61,690 bases of DNA from Lachnospiraceae bacterium (GTDB lineage Bacteria; Bacillota; Clostridia; Lachnospirales; Lachnospiraceae), in the NCBI GenBank assembly GCA_022792835.1, contig JAAWBT010000073.1:1-61690 (forward strand), read 5' to 3'. A program made the position numbers and the translations under genes. The notes beneath the pieces were generated by a model. That model saw only the letters and a list, made by a program, of their open reading frames with translations. It did not search any database and was not told the DNA's origin. Positions 1 to 8,266 of this stretch are shown piece by piece (positions within the stretch are counted from its first letter, which is position 1; every line of letters starts with the position of its first letter).

Positions 1-55
1 AACCGATAACCTGCTGATTACAAATCAGCTGCTCTGCCAATTGAGCCACATCGGC
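1..55 (-). tRNA. tRNA-Thr (anticodon TGT), 3' end cut by window edge
   Basis: Read on the minus strand the sequence starts GCCGATGTGGCTC, has a D-arm and a clear anticodon stem CTGAT/ATCAG around a loop with anticodon TGT, which decodes ACA as threonine. The variable loop and the start of the T arm follow, but the remainder of the T arm and the acceptor 3' strand lie outside the window. It is the downstream member of a pair with tRNA-Glu, only 14 bases away. Confidence 0.9.
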
Positions 56-69
56 AAAATCATCTGAAA

Positions 70-141
70 TGACTCCAAGGGGATTTGAACCCCTGTTACC
101 GCCGTGAAAGGGCGGTGTCTTAACCGCTTGACCATGGAGCC
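70..141 (-). tRNA. tRNA-Glu (anticodon TTC)
   Basis: The minus strand folds into a full cloverleaf: acceptor GGCTCCA pairs with TGGAGTC (one G-U), the anticodon stem CCGCC/GGCGG holds a loop with anticodon TTC, and the T arm carries GGTTCAAATCC. Position 70 gives the discriminator A. No CCA is encoded. It lies directly upstream of tRNA-Thr and is probably transcribed with it. Confidence 0.95.
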
Positions 142-192
142 TTACCTATAATGGAACTCCGTGTGTCTCGTTTTCATATACTCAACGAATCA

Positions 193-221
193 ATAATACC
201 ATATGTTTCAATTTTTTGCAA
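193..221 (-). promoter_or_regulatory. sigma-A promoter of the tRNA pair
   Basis: On the minus strand a -35 box TTGCAA (216-221) and a -10 box TATTAT (193-198) are separated by exactly 17 bases. The predicted start lies about 45 bases before the tRNA-Glu gene, as expected for a tRNA operon. Confidence 0.7.
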
Positions 222-246
222 GAGTTTTTTGCATTATTTTGAAAAA

Positions 247-270
247 TTAGAGATTTTTTTCCGTCTCTAA
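247..270 (-). repeat. 7-bp inverted repeat, terminator-like on the minus strand
   Basis: TTAGAGA and TCTCTAA form a 7-bp stem with a 10-base loop; on the minus strand the right arm is followed by five T residues. It lies in the pdaA leader, upstream of the tRNA promoter. It may insulate the divergent tRNA promoter from antisense transcription, but there is no gene on the minus strand that it would obviously terminate. Confidence 0.4.
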
Positions 271-328
271 AATTCTCTTCGTTCTGTCCGCTCTCCGTCT
301 TTCATATAATATACAAACCTTCCTTCTG

Positions 329-1153
329 GTGAAGCCCATGAAACAAACCTTTCTTCGAAAAAAATATGTGCTCTGTGCCCTTCTTCTCGTTCTCTCCTAC
401 CTGGCTGGTTATTCCCTGGCCCATATGACTGCCCCGACCAGGTCAGAGTCAATTCTCGCGGAAGCCTCTGACTGGGGATTAAGCTTTCAGGAAAAAGGGA
501 AAGCCCCTGTCGGCAATGCCCAAGCCGATTATCTGAAAGGTTTCAACGCCTATTATGTCAATGAAACGGATGACAAAGTGATCTATCTGACCTTTGACGC
601 CGGATATGAGAACGGAAACACTGCCGCTATTTTGGATTCTTTAAAAAAGCATCAGGCTCCTGCCACTTTTTTCCTAGTGGGCAATTACATAGAAACCAGC
701 CCTGAACTGGTAAAACGGATGATCTCAGAGGGCCATACCGTGGGAAATCACACCTTCCATCACCCCAACATGTCACAGATTTCCACAAAAGAAGCTTTTG
801 AAAAGGAGCTTGGCGACCTGGAGCGCCTGTTCGAAGAGACCACCGGACAGCCCATGACCAAATTTTACCGTCCCCCTCAGGGGAAATACAGTGAATCCAA
901 CCTGCAGATGGCAAAAGATATGGGATATTCCACCTTTTTCTGGAGCCTGGCTTATGTGGACTGGTATGAAAACGACCAGCCTTCCAAGGAGGAAGCCTTT
1001 GAAAAGCTCCTTGGCCGCATCCATCCTGGCGCCATTGTCCTTCTCCACAGCACTTCAAAGACAAATGCAGAGATTCTCGACGAGCTGCTGACTAAATGGG
1101 AAGAAATGGGCTACCGGTTTGAACCATTAACCCATTTGGTTTCTGCTTCTTGA
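329..1153 (+). CDS. pdaA: PdaA-like polysaccharide deacetylase (delta-lactam synthesis)
   Basis: Secreted or membrane-anchored NodB-fold deacetylase; the PdaA family removes the N-acetyl group from muramic acid as a step toward muramic delta-lactam in spore cortex. An N-terminal hydrophobic segment (about residues 10-30) precedes the catalytic domain. NodB motifs are visible: TFDAGYENG (motif 1), NHTFHHP (motif 2), FYRPPQGKYS (motif 3), a VDWYE segment and LLHSTS (motif 5). The second Asp of the usual TFDDG, a metal ligand, is replaced by Ala; PdaA proteins commonly lack it (TFDNG), which supports the PdaA rather than a chitin deacetylase assignment. Start is uncertain: GTG at 329 or ATG at 338, neither with a strong ribosome site. 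The gene stands alone, followed by the thiT promoter, whose -35 box overlaps its stop codon. Confidence 0.88.
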   Translation: MKPMKQTFLRKKYVLCALLLVLSYLAGYSLAHMTAPTRSESILAEASDWGLSFQEKGKAPVGNAQADYLKGFNAYYVNETDDKVIYLTFDAGYENGNTAAILDSLKKHQAPATFFLVGNYIETSPELVKRMISEGHTVGNHTFHHPNMSQISTKEAFEKELGDLERLFEETTGQPMTKFYRPPQGKYSESNLQMAKDMGYSTFFWSLAYVDWYENDQPSKEEAFEKLLGRIHPGAIVLLHSTSKTNAEILDELLTKWEEMGYRFEPLTHLVSAS

Positions 1154-1178
1154 CATCTTGCCGTTCAGATAGTATACT
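1150..1178 (+). promoter_or_regulatory. sigma-A promoter of the TPP riboswitch-thiT unit
   Basis: TTGACA (1150-1155) and TATACT (1173-1178) are spaced by 17 bases. The -35 box overlaps the TGA stop of pdaA. The predicted start, near 1185, lies just ahead of the riboswitch aptamer. Confidence 0.8.
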
Positions 1179-1195
1179 TATAAAAAATAAAATCA

Positions 1196-1305
1196 CATGC
1201 TAGGGGTGCGCACTGCTGAGAATGGTACGTCTGTGTTTGGACACAGATGTACCTGACCCTCAATACTTGACCCGGGTAATACCGGCGTAAGGAAGCTGTA
1301 TATGC
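1196..1305 (+). ncRNA. TPP riboswitch (THI element)
   Basis: The conserved core of the thiamine pyrophosphate aptamer is visible: GGGGTGC, GCTGAGA, ACCTGACCC, then CCGGGTAATACCGGCGTAAGGAA. A variable P3 hairpin (CATCTGTG-type arm around 1228-1250) sits between the two halves. It precedes a thiamine transporter gene, so it should lower thiT expression when TPP is plentiful. The aptamer ends are approximate. Confidence 0.93.
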
Positions 1306-1332
1306 GATAGACGACTGTATATTTTCGCGGCC

Positions 1333-1357
1333 CCTCCTGTGCAAAGGAGGTTTTTTT
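1333..1357 (+). promoter_or_regulatory. expression platform hairpin overlapping the thiT ribosome site
   Basis: CCTCCT (1333-1338) pairs with AGGAGG (1345-1350) across a 6-base loop, followed directly by seven T residues and the ATG of thiT. The right arm is the Shine-Dalgarno sequence. The hairpin could therefore act as a short terminator, as a ribosome-site sequestering helix, or both, under control of the upstream TPP aptamer. Confidence 0.6.
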
Positions 1358-2026
1358 ATGTCTTCATTTCTGATCTATGATCCCGAAAACTATGAATATA
1401 TTTTACAGCCCCTGGGCTATGTCTGCCTGTCTCTCCTCCTCTTTGTTCTGCTTGCCTTTGTCTTTCTTTTCGCGAAAAGACGCAAATCCCGACGAGTAGG
1501 AACAAAGGAACTGGTGTTTTGTTCCATGGCCATGGCTCTGTCCACAGTCGCTTCTTTCATTAAATTTGTGAATCTCCCTTATGGCGGCTCCATTACTCTG
1601 TTCAGCATGCTGTTTGTCTCTCTCATTGGATATTTTTATGGTCCGAAAACCGGGCTCATCACTGGCGTCGCCTACGGAGTCCTGCAGCTAATCACCGGGC
1701 CTTACATCTATGCGCCGCTTCAGGTACTGTTAGACTATCCCCTGGCGTTTGGCGCCCTGGGGCTAAGTGGATTTTTCCATAACAAAAAATACGGCCTGTT
1801 AACTGGGTACATCGTTGGTGTCACAGGCCGTTATCTCTCCCATGTAATCTCTGGCTATATCTTCTTTGCCGAATATGCGCCAGAAGGAATGAATGCTCTG
1901 CTTTATACCTTTGGATACAACCTTACTTATGTCCTCCCGGAGCTCCTTCTCACAGCTGTCCTGCTTGCTGTACCGGCCGTAAAAAAGGCCATTGGACAGG
2001 TAAAACAGCAGGCCTGTGCTTCTTAA
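1358..2026 (+). CDS. thiT: ThiT thiamine-specific S component of an ECF transporter
   Basis: Integral membrane protein that binds thiamine and works with the shared ECF energising module (EcfA/EcfA'/EcfT, not in this window). The hydrophobic pattern suggests one extra N-terminal membrane segment (about residues 18-40) ahead of the usual six-helix ThiT core, which begins near the KELVFCSMAMALS segment. At 222 residues it is a little longer than typical ThiT (about 190). A SITLFSMLFVSLIGY stretch and the YGPKTGLITG loop resemble the family. The upstream TPP riboswitch independently supports the substrate. The ribosome site AAAGGAGG at 1343-1350 fixes the start. Confidence 0.92.
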   Translation: MSSFLIYDPENYEYILQPLGYVCLSLLLFVLLAFVFLFAKRRKSRRVGTKELVFCSMAMALSTVASFIKFVNLPYGGSITLFSMLFVSLIGYFYGPKTGLITGVAYGVLQLITGPYIYAPLQVLLDYPLAFGALGLSGFFHNKKYGLLTGYIVGVTGRYLSHVISGYIFFAEYAPEGMNALLYTFGYNLTYVLPELLLTAVLLAVPAVKKAIGQVKQQACAS

Positions 2027-2046
2027 AACCTGTAATGCTCCCGCCT

Positions 2047-2406
2047 TTACCCAATGGAAGCCTGAAATTCCCGGATGGCAGAAACGGTCTGCTCATAATC
2101 TGCAAACACCTGCTTCGCAAGACTGTCTGCCTCCGGACTTTTGCCGTTTCTCAGCGCCTCTGTCAGTGCATTGTCAGAGGCAAGAAGCCTGTCAAAACTT
2201 AAGTTCTGGCAGATTCCTTTGATCGTATGGGCAGCACGGAATGCTTCCTCGTAATTTTCTGACTGTAAGGATTCCTTCAAAAGCTCCAGGCTTTTGTCAT
2301 CCAAAAATTTCAAAGTAAACTTCTGGACCAGCCGTTCACTGCGCAGACGACTGATCACTTCCTCATAATTTCCCCCCAAGGCTTCATAACATTCTTTTAA
2401 CGTCAT
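2047..2406 (-). CDS. Hpt-domain phosphotransfer protein
   Basis: A 119-residue protein that is essentially one histidine phosphotransfer domain. The phosphorylatable His lies in the motif AAHTIKGICQNLS (around residue 60), which matches the Hpt consensus HxxKG. It should shuttle a phosphoryl group between a hybrid kinase and a receiver domain. It starts 14 bases after the stop of the REC-HD-GYP-GGDEF gene, with a GAGGAGG ribosome site, so the two are almost certainly one operon and that receiver is the natural partner. No hybrid kinase is encoded nearby. Its 3' end lies 20 bases from the convergent thiT stop. Confidence 0.85.
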   Translation of the reverse strand: MTLKECYEALGGNYEEVISRLRSERLVQKFTLKFLDDKSLELLKESLQSENYEEAFRAAHTIKGICQNLSFDRLLASDNALTEALRNGKSPEADSLAKQVFADYEQTVSAIREFQASIG

Positions 2407-2420
2407 TTCTCATTTCCTCC

Positions 2421-4529
2421 TCATTTTGTCATACTTTCCCCAATACTCTGATTTTCTTCTTCCTCTGTCTCACCGTCAATCTGTGAAATCACGGAGAACA
2501 TCTGATTCATGGACCTGTCATAAAAACAATACCGTCCTCTGCCGGACCGTTTCACCGAATAGAGCGCCTGATCTGCCGCGTGGAAGAGCACATCATAATC
2601 CGTGCCAACGACCTCCGCCTGGGCAACTCCCATACTGAGGGAAATCGGGAAATTCTCGTAGGCTCCAGAAAAACCGGAAAAAATTCTCCGAATTACCACC
2701 TCCAGTTCCCCCTTATAATCCAAGAAAATCAAGAACTCATCTCCGCCTACCCGGGCAGCAATATCTCCGCTTCGGATGCTCTGACGCAGTTTTTCTGCCA
2801 CATGGATCAGAACCCGATCACCGAAACTATGCCCGAACTCATCATTGGCTGATTTGAAATGATCCAGATCAAAGATCACCAGCGCATATTTCCCGTCTCT
2901 CCGCTCCTCCAGCCGCTCAATAATCCGCTTTTTCGCTGCCGCATGATTCAAAAGCCCCGTCAAAGGATCATGGGAAGCCAGCCTCTCCAGAGTGTCAAGC
3001 CTCATTCTGGAATCATGGATGTCAACTGCTTTTCCAAGAACTCCCGTAAAACAGGGAGGCTCATCGGTTGACCAAGTGGCCCTGGCTACAATCTTATACC
3101 ATCTGGATTCCTCTTCCAGCTTAAGCATACAATCATAGCTGATCTCCGGCCTCCCAGGAGTCGTCTGTTTTAATGCCTCAATCAGTCCTCTCCAGTCCGA
3201 AGGATCAATCAGTTTCCGCACCATCCGGTCAAAAAGCGGATCCATAATTGTCTCCGGAAGTCCCAATTTTTCTGCCCCCCAGGAAGAGACCGTCAACATG
3301 GACGGAGACAGAATATATTCAAACTGGATCTCCTGAGACATAGAAGCAAAAAAGCGGTATTTCATCCTCTCATGCTCCAAAAGCTGCAGCGTCCGTTCGG
3401 AAGCACCGGCTTCCTTGTGACGGAGCATTTCTTCTGTGAGATTCCAGATCTTTCTTTTATCCACATTGGTGGAACCGCTCTTTCCGATTTCTCCGGGAAT
3501 GCTGTCAGCAATATCAGTCAGACACTCCAGAACCAGTGGATTGAAGATACCGCACTGTCCGTCCAGAATCATGGCAACTGCTTTCTCATGAGGAATGGCT
3601 TTTTTGTAAACTCGTTCACTGGTCAGGGCGTCGTAGACGTCTGCCAGAGCCACCACCTGGGCAGAGATAGGGATCTCCTCTCCCTTTAAACCATCCGGAT
3701 ATCCCCTCCCATCATAACGTTCATGATGCCATCGACAGATTTCATAGGCCATCCGCACCAAGGGCTCATCCCTATGTATAGGTAGATTCTCTAAAAGCAT
3801 AGCCCCTTCCAGAGTATGAGTCTTCATGATCGCAAATTCCTCATCCGTCAGCCGCCCCGGTTTGTTTAAAATTGCATCGTCAATGGCGATCTTTCCAATG
3901 TCATGGAGGGCCGATACCGTACTGATCAGAGAAATGTCCTCCGGCCCCAGATTATACTGATCCGTCTTTTGAACCAGCCGCTGCAGCAAAAGCTCTGTCA
4001 GCCCATGGACATTTCGGACATGTAGACCGCTCTCTCCATTCCGAAACTCCACGATATGGCTTAAAATGTCAATCATCAGGCTGCTGCGCTGTTCCTTTTC
4101 GTACATCTGCTCCGCCACCATATCGGTCAGCTTTTTCTGTTTGGCGTAAAGCAGGACCGTATTAACTACCCTCCGGTGGACGATGAGCGCATCAAACGGC
4201 CGGCTGATGAAATCTGTAACTCCCAGGGAATAAGCCCTCTCTACATGGGTGGAGCTGCTTTCCGCGGAAATCATAATCACCGGAATCTCTTCGATCCAAT
4301 GCTTCTCGTTCATCATTTTCAGCACGCCAAAGCCGTCCAGCCTTGGCATCACCATATCCAGCAGAACCAGAGAAATCTGAGGGCCATATTTCTGCATGGC
4401 AGCCACAGCCTCTACCCCGTCTTCCGCCTCGATCATCTCATATTCATCTCCGAGCATATCCGCTAAAATCGAGCGGTTCATCTCAGAATCATCTACAACC
4501 AGAATGGTCTGTCTGCGTCCCTGACTCAT
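2421..4529 (-). CDS. REC-HD-GYP-GGDEF cyclic-di-GMP response regulator
   Basis: Cytoplasmic 702-residue signalling protein. Residues about 8-125 form a receiver domain (VVDDSE near residue 12; LLDMVMPRLDG with the acceptor Asp). Residues about 150-345 form an HD-GYP phosphodiesterase with the HDIGK motif (about 211) and HHERYDGRGYPDG (about 268). A PAS-like region lies around 385-510. The C-terminal GGDEF domain (about 525-685) has an intact GGDEF signature near residue 595 and an RSGD I-site five residues before it, so both synthesis and breakdown of c-di-GMP look possible and product inhibition is predicted. It is 52 bases downstream of the truncated RHS gene and 14 bases upstream of the Hpt gene. 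It should couple a phosphorelay to c-di-GMP level. Confidence 0.9.
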   Translation of the reverse strand: MSQGRRQTILVVDDSEMNRSILADMLGDEYEMIEAEDGVEAVAAMQKYGPQISLVLLDMVMPRLDGFGVLKMMNEKHWIEEIPVIMISAESSSTHVERAYSLGVTDFISRPFDALIVHRRVVNTVLLYAKQKKLTDMVAEQMYEKEQRSSLMIDILSHIVEFRNGESGLHVRNVHGLTELLLQRLVQKTDQYNLGPEDISLISTVSALHDIGKIAIDDAILNKPGRLTDEEFAIMKTHTLEGAMLLENLPIHRDEPLVRMAYEICRWHHERYDGRGYPDGLKGEEIPISAQVVALADVYDALTSERVYKKAIPHEKAVAMILDGQCGIFNPLVLECLTDIADSIPGEIGKSGSTNVDKRKIWNLTEEMLRHKEAGASERTLQLLEHERMKYRFFASMSQEIQFEYILSPSMLTVSSWGAEKLGLPETIMDPLFDRMVRKLIDPSDWRGLIEALKQTTPGRPEISYDCMLKLEEESRWYKIVARATWSTDEPPCFTGVLGKAVDIHDSRMRLDTLERLASHDPLTGLLNHAAAKKRIIERLEERRDGKYALVIFDLDHFKSANDEFGHSFGDRVLIHVAEKLRQSIRSGDIAARVGGDEFLIFLDYKGELEVVIRRIFSGFSGAYENFPISLSMGVAQAEVVGTDYDVLFHAADQALYSVKRSGRGRYCFYDRSMNQMFSVISQIDGETEEEENQSIGESMTK

Positions 4530-4544
4530 AAAATACCTTCCTTT

Positions 4545-4574
4545 ACTTCTTTAACTCTTATACTTCTTTTACTC
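4545..4574. repeat. short imperfect tandem repeat upstream of the HD-GYP gene
   Basis: ACTTCTTTAACTC (4545-4557) and ACTTCTTTTACTC (4562-4574) are near-identical 13-mers with a 17-base period. They fill the gap between the stop of the shortened RHS gene and the ribosome site of the next gene. No function is evident. Confidence 0.5.
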
Positions 4575-4581
4575 CCAACTG

Positions 4582-7500
4582 CTAATATGTTTTGGTTTTC
4601 ACCTGATTCCCGTTCCGCTCTTTGGTCGTACAGATCCGTTTTCTTCCATCCTCTGTCTCATAGATATATTCCACTTCCCTGCCTTCTGTATCCTTGGCCT
4701 GAATCAGACATCCTTCCTCATAATAATAAGAGACCGCTTTTCCATCCGGATGCAGAATAGCCTTCAAATTTCCCAGAGAATCATACTGATAACTCAACGT
4801 CTTTTCAGTCCTTTTATCTGTGAGAGACAAAAGCTTTTTCCCATCTTCTCCGTAAGTAAAGCTCACAAGAACTCCCCTTTCGTCTGACAGACTGACGAGC
4901 CGTCCTCCTCCGTCATATTGATAACTGATTTCTGCTCCATCCGCCTCTTTCTTCTGAAGAAGAAGCCCGTCCGGGCCAAAAATTCTCTCGCTTCCATCTT
5001 CTCGGGAAAGGACCCTCTGTCCGCCTTCTTCTGTCAAAGTAAGTCCCGGACTGCCCACAGCCTGCTTTTTGCTTTCCTCTGTTTCATCTGAAGGAAAAAA
5101 ATGCTCTGTACCATTTTCATCCCTATAAACATACGGAAGTCCAGAAAGTCCTGTGGCCTCCAGTTTTTCTGCCACATTCAGACTCCAGCTGTTTCCAAAG
5201 ACAGAGTCCCCCCTGCCTTTTCCAGAAACATATCTGTGGCTTACGCCCTCTGAAAAGCGGCCATCCTCCCCTGACAGATCTTCGTGGACAAATATCATAT
5301 TCTCTCCAGAATCACTGACATATCCAGTCCCGGCCTGACCGGCCTCCTGTTTCCGGACATTCTGTGACTCCAAAAGCCCCTTCTCTTTCTGATAATAAAA
5401 CAACCCTGTCGGATACAGAAGAGACGGATACATCTCACTTCTGGTAGACCGGTTGGAAGCCGTATAGCCGGCTCCTGCCTTCACATTCTCTTCTGACGAG
5501 GCTGCCATCAGCCCCCAGTTTTCTCCTTTATACCAGTTCTCTGCCAGAGAAGTAATGTCAAACTGTTTTAACGAGAGGAGTCCTTGCGTCCCGCCTATTT
5601 TTGGCCCTTCTGCCGTCTGGCTGTCAACAGCCTCCTCCTCTCTGGCGGGCTGAGAATCCCAGGTCACAGTCTCGTCCCATTCTTCTGATACTTTGTAAAC
5701 AGCTGCCAAAAAATCTGCGGTCCTCTTGGACACATACTGGGTCTGATAAAGATTCAAAAGCCCTTTTGTCAACCTGTCTCCGTATTCTAGTTCTGGAAGA
5801 TGGGTGAACTTTAGCAAAATCCGGCTGACCCCGTAGCCAGAGAGATATCCCATTGCCAGAGGGGCCGCCTCCTCTGCTTTCTCCTCCGGCTGTTTTTCCC
5901 GTACAAAAGCCGTCTGGATAGCGCTCCGTCCTGTCGGTTCCACTGTCCGCTCAATGGCCACCGGATAGGTCCGCTGCTTTTTCAAAAGCCACTCTCTGTC
6001 TGGCTCCACTGTCAGAATGGTCGCTTCTTTGCTCTCTTCCTCTAAGCGAAAACGGACTGCCCGGCTGCTTTCTCCTGCCCAGTCATACATGTAAGGAGCC
6101 GTAAACCGCCAGACCACTGTTCCTGCCCGCGTAAGTACTGCGCTGCCGTCCGCTTCCAGGCTCATCTTAAGCCCCGGATGGCTGATGAGAAAGCGTATCG
6201 GTGTCTCTGCCGCTTCCCTTGACTGAAAAACAATACTCTCCTTCAGTTCTGCCGAATCAAACACATACCGGATATCCACAGATTCCAGAACATCGGCATA
6301 AGTGCCGCCGGAGGTAAGCCCTGTCTGTTTCATCAAATCTGCATTGTAAGCCCGAATGCTCTTTCCTTCCCTCTCTCCGGAAAGTTCCAGATACCGTTCC
6401 TCCCCGGATGCCGCCTTTGCTTCTATCCCTTTTTCCGGCTTAAAACTGCTTTTTTCCTCCCCTGTCTCTGCTTCCAGAAATCCCCAGGAAAAGCCACTGC
6501 CCTCCGACTCCATTGCCACCAAACTTTCTGCGGCGGCATCTTTGGAAAATTTCACCTCCACATCTGAAGCCCGATTCTCATAAATATCTTCTTCCTCATT
6601 CCATACAAGGGTATTGTCAATTTCCTCCCAGACACCATTTTTTTTGTAGTGTACCGGAATTTCATAAACCGCCGCCGCAAAGCTGCCGTCATCCATCAAA
6701 AAATGCTTGGTAAACTGGTCTCGCTTCCAGGTATCTTCCCCTATGGCCAGACTTTCCTCCTGCTGCTCCTCTTCTGTTCCTGTACTGCTTACAAGCAGCA
6801 TAGGAAGCAATTTGTCCGCCGCAAAAAAGTCGAACCCATAGATCCCTGTCACCAGCTCCGTCTGCACACTTTTTAAGAATACTTTTCTTTCCTGAGAGGA
6901 GGGATCCTCGTAGACCTCTGTCACATCCAGCATACAGACATCTGCTTTGTCATCTGTCTCGTATTTCACTGAATCCATCAGTATGTCTTTTGCCTCTTCC
7001 GTCTCACCCTTTTTGTAGACTCCAAGTTCCAGACTGCCCTGTACTTCCCCCGCGTCTTCTGCCCGTCCAAGCACAAGGCTTACCCGTTCCAGGTTTTTCC
7101 CCTCTGACAAAGCAGGTAAGTCTGGCAGAGTGATCTCTGTCTGCACCGTCTCCCTGGTGTTTCCGACTGCTACTGGAACGCCGTTGTCGTAACCTTCTGT
7201 ACTCTGGATTTCGGCGGCGATTCCCTCCTCCATCCCCGTCTTGGTAACACGCATCCGTATGGTGATCGGCCCGGTCCTTGACAGTCCTTTCATCCACTCT
7301 TCATCCGGTTTCACCAGAATCTGAGTCGCTCCGTCTTCCCGGGATGAAAGCAGATAGGATGCCTTCCCTTCTGCCCGCTTTTCATCATAGACAACCGGCG
7401 CCTCCAAAACAGCCACTTCTTCTCCTCCGGCAGAGAAATGGAGGGAGCCGTCCCCTGCCTCTTTCATGGTGAGTCCGTCAAAAACAGCAGAGAGTGTCAA

Positions 7501-8166
7501 TCCCTCCTTTGCACGGCTGACTTTTTGAAATACAACGGAGATTTCTGCATTTCCCGGCCACTGTTCCACCCCTATGTCAATACCTGTCAGGGCGCCTTCA
7601 CACAAGCCGTAGCTCCGGATATATTCGGCCGCCACACTGCCTTGCGCTGACCCATTCTGCCCTGCCGGCTCTCCCTTGTAAAGTCCGGCCTGTACCTTGA
7701 ATTCCGGGACCTTCGTTCTGCCCCTTCCCGTCGCAGGAAGGCAAAGAGCCATGGTTTTTCCGTTCCCTGCAAAATCAAAAGTCATGAATTCACCGCCGTC
7801 GAAAAAACGCCGGACCCTGGTGTCCATGCTCCCGTCTCTCACCTGGTACTCTTTCGCATCCTCTTCCCCGGAAACCAGCTCCAGCCTGTAATCATAAGGG
7901 GTCAACCCGCCTTCTTCGTTCTGATAAAAAATCGGATAAGGATAAAGAGCTGTCACTTCGCCGCCGCTCCCCGACACAAAGGTCCTGCTGGCAATCTCCC
8001 GCCGATCTGTAAGTTCCGTCCAGCCCCCACTGTGGTCTTCCTCTTCCCCGGAAGTATCTTCCGGGACGGCAAAAGCGGAAAAAGAGACTGCCGTCAGACA
8101 GAGAATTGCTGTCAGGGCAGCAGCCAGAATCCTTTTCCGCCAATTTGTCTGTTTATTCTGAAACAT
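4582..8166 (-). CDS. secreted DNRLRE/RHS-repeat protein, apparently truncated at the C terminus
   Basis: An N-terminal signal peptide (basic MFQNKQTNWRKR, then a hydrophobic run ending SAFA) marks a secreted or wall protein of 1194 residues. The middle is beta-rich and acidic. About residues 745-915 resemble a DNRLRE domain (ILLKFTHLPEL, LNLYQTQYVS, WDETVTWDSQP, FDITSLAENWYKG). RHS/YD repeats begin near residue 1080 (YQYDGGGRLVSLSD, YQYDSLGNLKAI, YYYEEGCLIQA). The protein then ends at VKTKTY after a few repeats. Related Lachnospiraceae proteins, as I recall them, continue with many more repeats and an RHS core, so a C-terminal loss is likely, leaving no RHS cage and no toxin tip. An extended -10 promoter at 8222-8250 drives it. 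The signal peptide and full-length frame suggest the remainder may still be made. Confidence 0.75.
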   Translation of the reverse strand: MFQNKQTNWRKRILAAALTAILCLTAVSFSAFAVPEDTSGEEEDHSGGWTELTDRREIASRTFVSGSGGEVTALYPYPIFYQNEEGGLTPYDYRLELVSGEEDAKEYQVRDGSMDTRVRRFFDGGEFMTFDFAGNGKTMALCLPATGRGRTKVPEFKVQAGLYKGEPAGQNGSAQGSVAAEYIRSYGLCEGALTGIDIGVEQWPGNAEISVVFQKVSRAKEGLTLSAVFDGLTMKEAGDGSLHFSAGGEEVAVLEAPVVYDEKRAEGKASYLLSSREDGATQILVKPDEEWMKGLSRTGPITIRMRVTKTGMEEGIAAEIQSTEGYDNGVPVAVGNTRETVQTEITLPDLPALSEGKNLERVSLVLGRAEDAGEVQGSLELGVYKKGETEEAKDILMDSVKYETDDKADVCMLDVTEVYEDPSSQERKVFLKSVQTELVTGIYGFDFFAADKLLPMLLVSSTGTEEEQQEESLAIGEDTWKRDQFTKHFLMDDGSFAAAVYEIPVHYKKNGVWEEIDNTLVWNEEEDIYENRASDVEVKFSKDAAAESLVAMESEGSGFSWGFLEAETGEEKSSFKPEKGIEAKAASGEERYLELSGEREGKSIRAYNADLMKQTGLTSGGTYADVLESVDIRYVFDSAELKESIVFQSREAAETPIRFLISHPGLKMSLEADGSAVLTRAGTVVWRFTAPYMYDWAGESSRAVRFRLEEESKEATILTVEPDREWLLKKQRTYPVAIERTVEPTGRSAIQTAFVREKQPEEKAEEAAPLAMGYLSGYGVSRILLKFTHLPELEYGDRLTKGLLNLYQTQYVSKRTADFLAAVYKVSEEWDETVTWDSQPAREEEAVDSQTAEGPKIGGTQGLLSLKQFDITSLAENWYKGENWGLMAASSEENVKAGAGYTASNRSTRSEMYPSLLYPTGLFYYQKEKGLLESQNVRKQEAGQAGTGYVSDSGENMIFVHEDLSGEDGRFSEGVSHRYVSGKGRGDSVFGNSWSLNVAEKLEATGLSGLPYVYRDENGTEHFFPSDETEESKKQAVGSPGLTLTEEGGQRVLSREDGSERIFGPDGLLLQKKEADGAEISYQYDGGGRLVSLSDERGVLVSFTYGEDGKKLLSLTDKRTEKTLSYQYDSLGNLKAILHPDGKAVSYYYEEGCLIQAKDTEGREVEYIYETEDGRKRICTTKERNGNQVKTKTY

Positions 8167-8221
8167 CCATGTTCATCCTCTCGTAATATATTTCTGTTTG
8201 ATGGATACCAAGATCAAAATC

Positions 8222-8250
8222 ATTATATCATGAAAAAATAGAAAATGGAA
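8222..8250 (-). promoter_or_regulatory. promoter of the DNRLRE/RHS gene
   Basis: On the minus strand TTCCAT (8245-8250), a 17-base spacer and TATAAT (8222-8227) with an extended TGA just before it. The leader to the ATG at 8166 is about 50 bases and contains a GAGAGG ribosome site. Confidence 0.65.
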
Positions 8251-8266
8251 TAGGCAGGTGAGTCAT

